From assembly GCA_030522415.1 (NCBI GenBank), contig CM060104.1:16694229-16758228 (forward strand): a stretch of DNA of 64,000 bases. The letters are read 5' to 3'. Shown in pieces: positions 61,503 through 64,000 of the stretch. The notes under the pieces were generated by a model that saw only the letters and a program-made list of their open reading frames with translations, did no database searches and was not told the DNA's origin. The stretch is from Channallabes apus (Eukaryota > Chordata > Actinopteri > Siluriformes > Clariidae). Each line of letters starts with the position of its first letter. Within the stretch, counting starts at the first letter, position 1. The position numbers were made by a program, and so were the translations under genes.

Positions 61503-61790
61503 TGCTTGTGCCATGTATATTGAAATTACTGTAATATACCATGTATGAAAATATTTTTCCTTGTCCCAATTTAAATGAAATGAAATTACACTGCCTAACC
61601 AAAAAAGAAATAATAATGCATATCCTAATATTTTATTGGAAAACCTTTTGCTTTGATTTCACTATGCGTAAAGCTGTAGCATGTTTTCTATAACCATATC
61701 CAACATCACAACATTATTTTCATCCATAGTTGCTATTTGTTTGTCTGTATGTCTGTCTGCCTGTCTGTTTGTATTTTATTAGTTTGTTAC

Positions 61791-62168
61791 TGTCACACAC
61801 ACCCGTTCTGCGACCGGCACTAGGACCCGGAAATAGTATGGTCGTAAAAACAGGAAGCATAAAAGGAGACAAGATGGCGCTTCACATTCCTCAGTCTTTT
61901 GAGTTTGCCATGTCGGTTCAGATCGTCCGTCTGCCATTTTGTGAGTACTCACTTTCTTGGGTCTACTTTCTGATTAGAGTGTGTGTTTATAGGACGCGGG
62001 TTAAATTTGTGTTTTTCCCTTGCTCCGCTTTTGTGAGAGTCCTTAGAATAAATCGCTTGCTTATCCTGCCTACTCGCTTGCTTCCGCGTTTGGGTTTACC
62101 ATTCACGCTACAAAGGGCTAACCGCTAAGTGTGCTAATCTTCTGATCATCCTGGTTAGTTTCGTGACA
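61791..62168 (+). mobile_element. Solo-LTR-like insert in the Tc1 remnant
   Basis: The 378-bp block begins tgtcacacac and ends cgtgaca, giving TG..CA inverted termini as in LTRs. It has a TATA-like gcataaaagg at 61856-61865 and a polyadenylation signal aataaa at 62048-62053. It is more CpG-rich than its flanks. The flanking direct repeat is agtttgtt (61781-61788, 62168-62175), which overlaps the right terminus and is offset by two bases on the left, so the exact ends are uncertain. Confidence 0.5.
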
Positions 62169-62189
62169 GTTTGTTGTTTTTGCCTGGGA

Positions 62190-62650
62190 TCTTGTATTTA
62201 TGACAAGAGAGTCGAACCACGCTGTAAAGTCTTCTTCAGCACATTTGAAAGACTTTCAGTGGGGTTAATGTCAAGATTTTCTGTTTCCCTATTCATGTGT
62301 GAAAAAGATTCCTCATTCACTCATTCAATCAGTCTTTCATAATTTTTGTCCTTGAATATTCCCATGCATTCATGGGGGAAAAAACATATGTGATGTGATA
62401 ACCTGGTCATTCAATACATTCTGGTCTTCAGCTGACTTAATTTTATTGCCTCATAATTTTGCTGAGCCTAGAAATGACCAACTGAAGCAACCCCAGATTA
62501 TACTACTCTCTCCAGAGGTTTGTACAGTGGGCACTATGCTTGATGGGTGCATCACTTCATGTGCTTTCCTTCTTCTCTTTGGCACACCCATCGAGCTGGA
62601 ATAGGGTCAGTCTGAACTCATCAGACCAAATGATCTTTTTCTATTTCTCC
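62190..62650 (-). pseudogene. Tc1-like transposase remnant
   Basis: On the minus strand the order of motifs is KDHLV.SDE (the second catalytic Asp region), EVMHPSSIVPTVQTS, W-G-C-F-S-W, then NEESFSHM, DINPTESLSNVLKKTLQRGS, matching the DLNPIENLWDVLEKTLRSG region. Several frameshifts and substitutions break it (DLNPIE has become DINPTE), so it is inactive. Confidence 0.7.
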
Positions 62651-62720
62651 AATGTTTAAGTGATTGCTGATCATGTTCATCATGGTCAGCTTACGTACTA
62701 CAAGTACTAAACATAAAGCC

Positions 62721-64000
62721 TATTTTCCTTTGTCCCCTTTTCTTGCTGATTCTAAAAAATAATATGATTTATGCCCAAAAAACAATCCAACCTGAAATGA
62801 TAAACACCTGAATGATGGTTTGCTAATGAGCTGCATAATCTTCATCGCCCTTATCTAAAATGGCACAATCGCTATTTCATATATATTTATACTTATAGAA
62901 GTTTATGCTGTTGCATCAGGGCAACAAGTACATATATCTTTATACAGTACTTATATTTTTATTATTGTATTTTTACAATTAAGCACTTTCCTACTTTTAC
63001 TTAAGTAGAAATTTCAGTGAGGTTAAACTTTTGAGAGTAAACTTTTGCCAGTTTATTTTTTATTTAATTTGTTCTGCTTACACTACTGCATCACATGCCT
63101 TAAATTACTGATGAACTGACCACACGTTAGCTGAAAAATTTTAGAAAGTCCTTATATGTCACCTCGAACTCCTCTACAACCCATGCCAAATTCATGCAAA
63201 AGTGTCAAGAACTGTGTAAAAACTGTCATGATTTACCTACAAACTGTTACAAAGTACTTACTACACCTTATAATTTATTAATACAGCTTATGTATATACT
63301 GTACCATATGTCTGTATATTCTGTAATAAAAATCACTTCATGCAGTGTCGTAATTATTAGAGCATTTAAGTAGATAAACTATTTAGTAGCTTATTATGTA
63401 GGTTTGGATTTTGCCATTTTGAGCAATGAATTTAGTAAACATTAGTATTTAAGTGCACAGACTTGGATTTACTTATTTTAACAAGTTTGCCCAGTCCTTG
63501 CATGAGAGGTTTCTACCAGCACCCCAGAAGTAACAACTCAAAGTTGACCACATAATCACTAACCAAGAAAAACCTTTTCTACATTAGATTTTGATACATT
63601 ATAATGAGGATTATTTAAAAAAATTATAATAAATAAAAAACCTCCATAATCCACCTTCACATAACTTTTAATCAGTGACTATTTTTCTAAATTTTAATCA
63701 TGATCAAACAATTTTGATGCTTAGGATTTTCCCCACAGTGTTATGTCCTGTAGTGATTTCGAGTACTGGATTGGGATCTCATTCATGCATGTGGGAAAGC
63801 CTCTATACAAAGTGATACAATCATAATGGAGTGCAAATACTAAATAGTGAGCCAGGCAGATCTTTGTCCACAACAATAAGATACATCATTGACAACAGGT
63901 ATGAAACAAAGTTGAAAACATGTGACGTTAAAAATATTTGCTGCACACGTTGTTATTTCCCTTAGTACCTGTAATCAGTGTACTCTTTAAATCACCTTTG
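62721..64000. other. AT-rich DNA, no gene recognised
   Basis: Nothing beyond simple AT-rich sequence is seen up to the window edge. Confidence 0.45.

Larger units (their letters stand above)
61589..62720 (-). mobile_element. Decayed Tc1-like transposon, split by an insert
   Basis: After TA at 61587-61588 the end cactgcctaaccaaaaaag resembles a Tc1 terminal repeat of the CACTGCCTGGCCAAAAAAAG type. The next 150 bp (atattttattggaaaacctt, gctttgatttcac) follow the same family. The transposase remnant resumes at 62190, after an insert at 61791-62168. The distal end is not identified. Confidence 0.65.

Overview
This window looks like intergenic and intronic DNA from a ray-finned (teleost) fish. 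It is AT-rich, has no bacterial-style gene packing, and is full of teleost repeat types: RTE-type and L2-type LINEs, tRNA-derived SINEs with a GCGACCCT tail, many Tc1/mariner and hAT remnants, and long (AC)n, (AT)n and (GATA)n microsatellites. A catfish or other ostariophysan is possible from the repeat mix, but this is a guess.

The only host gene I can support is a partial, minus-strand SET-domain gene at about 5.9-6.5 kb, resembling the multicopy KMT5A-like histone methyltransferases of fish. One exon carries the C-terminal half of the SET domain. A second, Ser/Thr-rich exon follows in phase. An RTE-type LINE (2.8-5.9 kb) has inserted two bases beyond the end of that second exon. Further along the minus strand (1.0-2.5 kb) are two diverged copies of an exon-like module, one of which holds a 106-bp tandem repeat. 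Upstream of the SET exon, at 7.1-8.0 kb, is a CpG-rich, GC-box-rich stretch with four 36-bp repeats, each carrying an NRF-1-like core.

The rest is mobile-element archaeology. 13.1 kb: a SINE whose body matches both ends of the RTE LINE. 15.1-17.8 kb: a hAT element containing another hAT-type element that itself contains a probable solo LTR. 21.9-23.9 kb: an element with TGGGTT-rich inverted ends. 28.5-29.3 kb: two SINEs inserted at one target. 29.4-29.7 kb: a fold-back inverted repeat. 31.9-36.6 kb: a decayed Ty3/gypsy pol split by a full-length LINE. 45.7-46.9 kb: two Tc1 derivatives in one TA run. 57.8-60.1 kb: a non-autonomous LTR retrotransposon with a proline-rich minisatellite ORF and no pol. 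61.1-62.7 kb: a SINE and a Tc1 remnant split by a solo-LTR-like insert. The long stretches between (8.4-13 kb, 36.6-45.7 kb, 46.9-57.8 kb) contain no recognisable exons and behave like a gene desert or a very long intron.

Nothing here was checked by database search. Family names rest on motifs, terminal repeats and target-site duplications read directly from the sequence.
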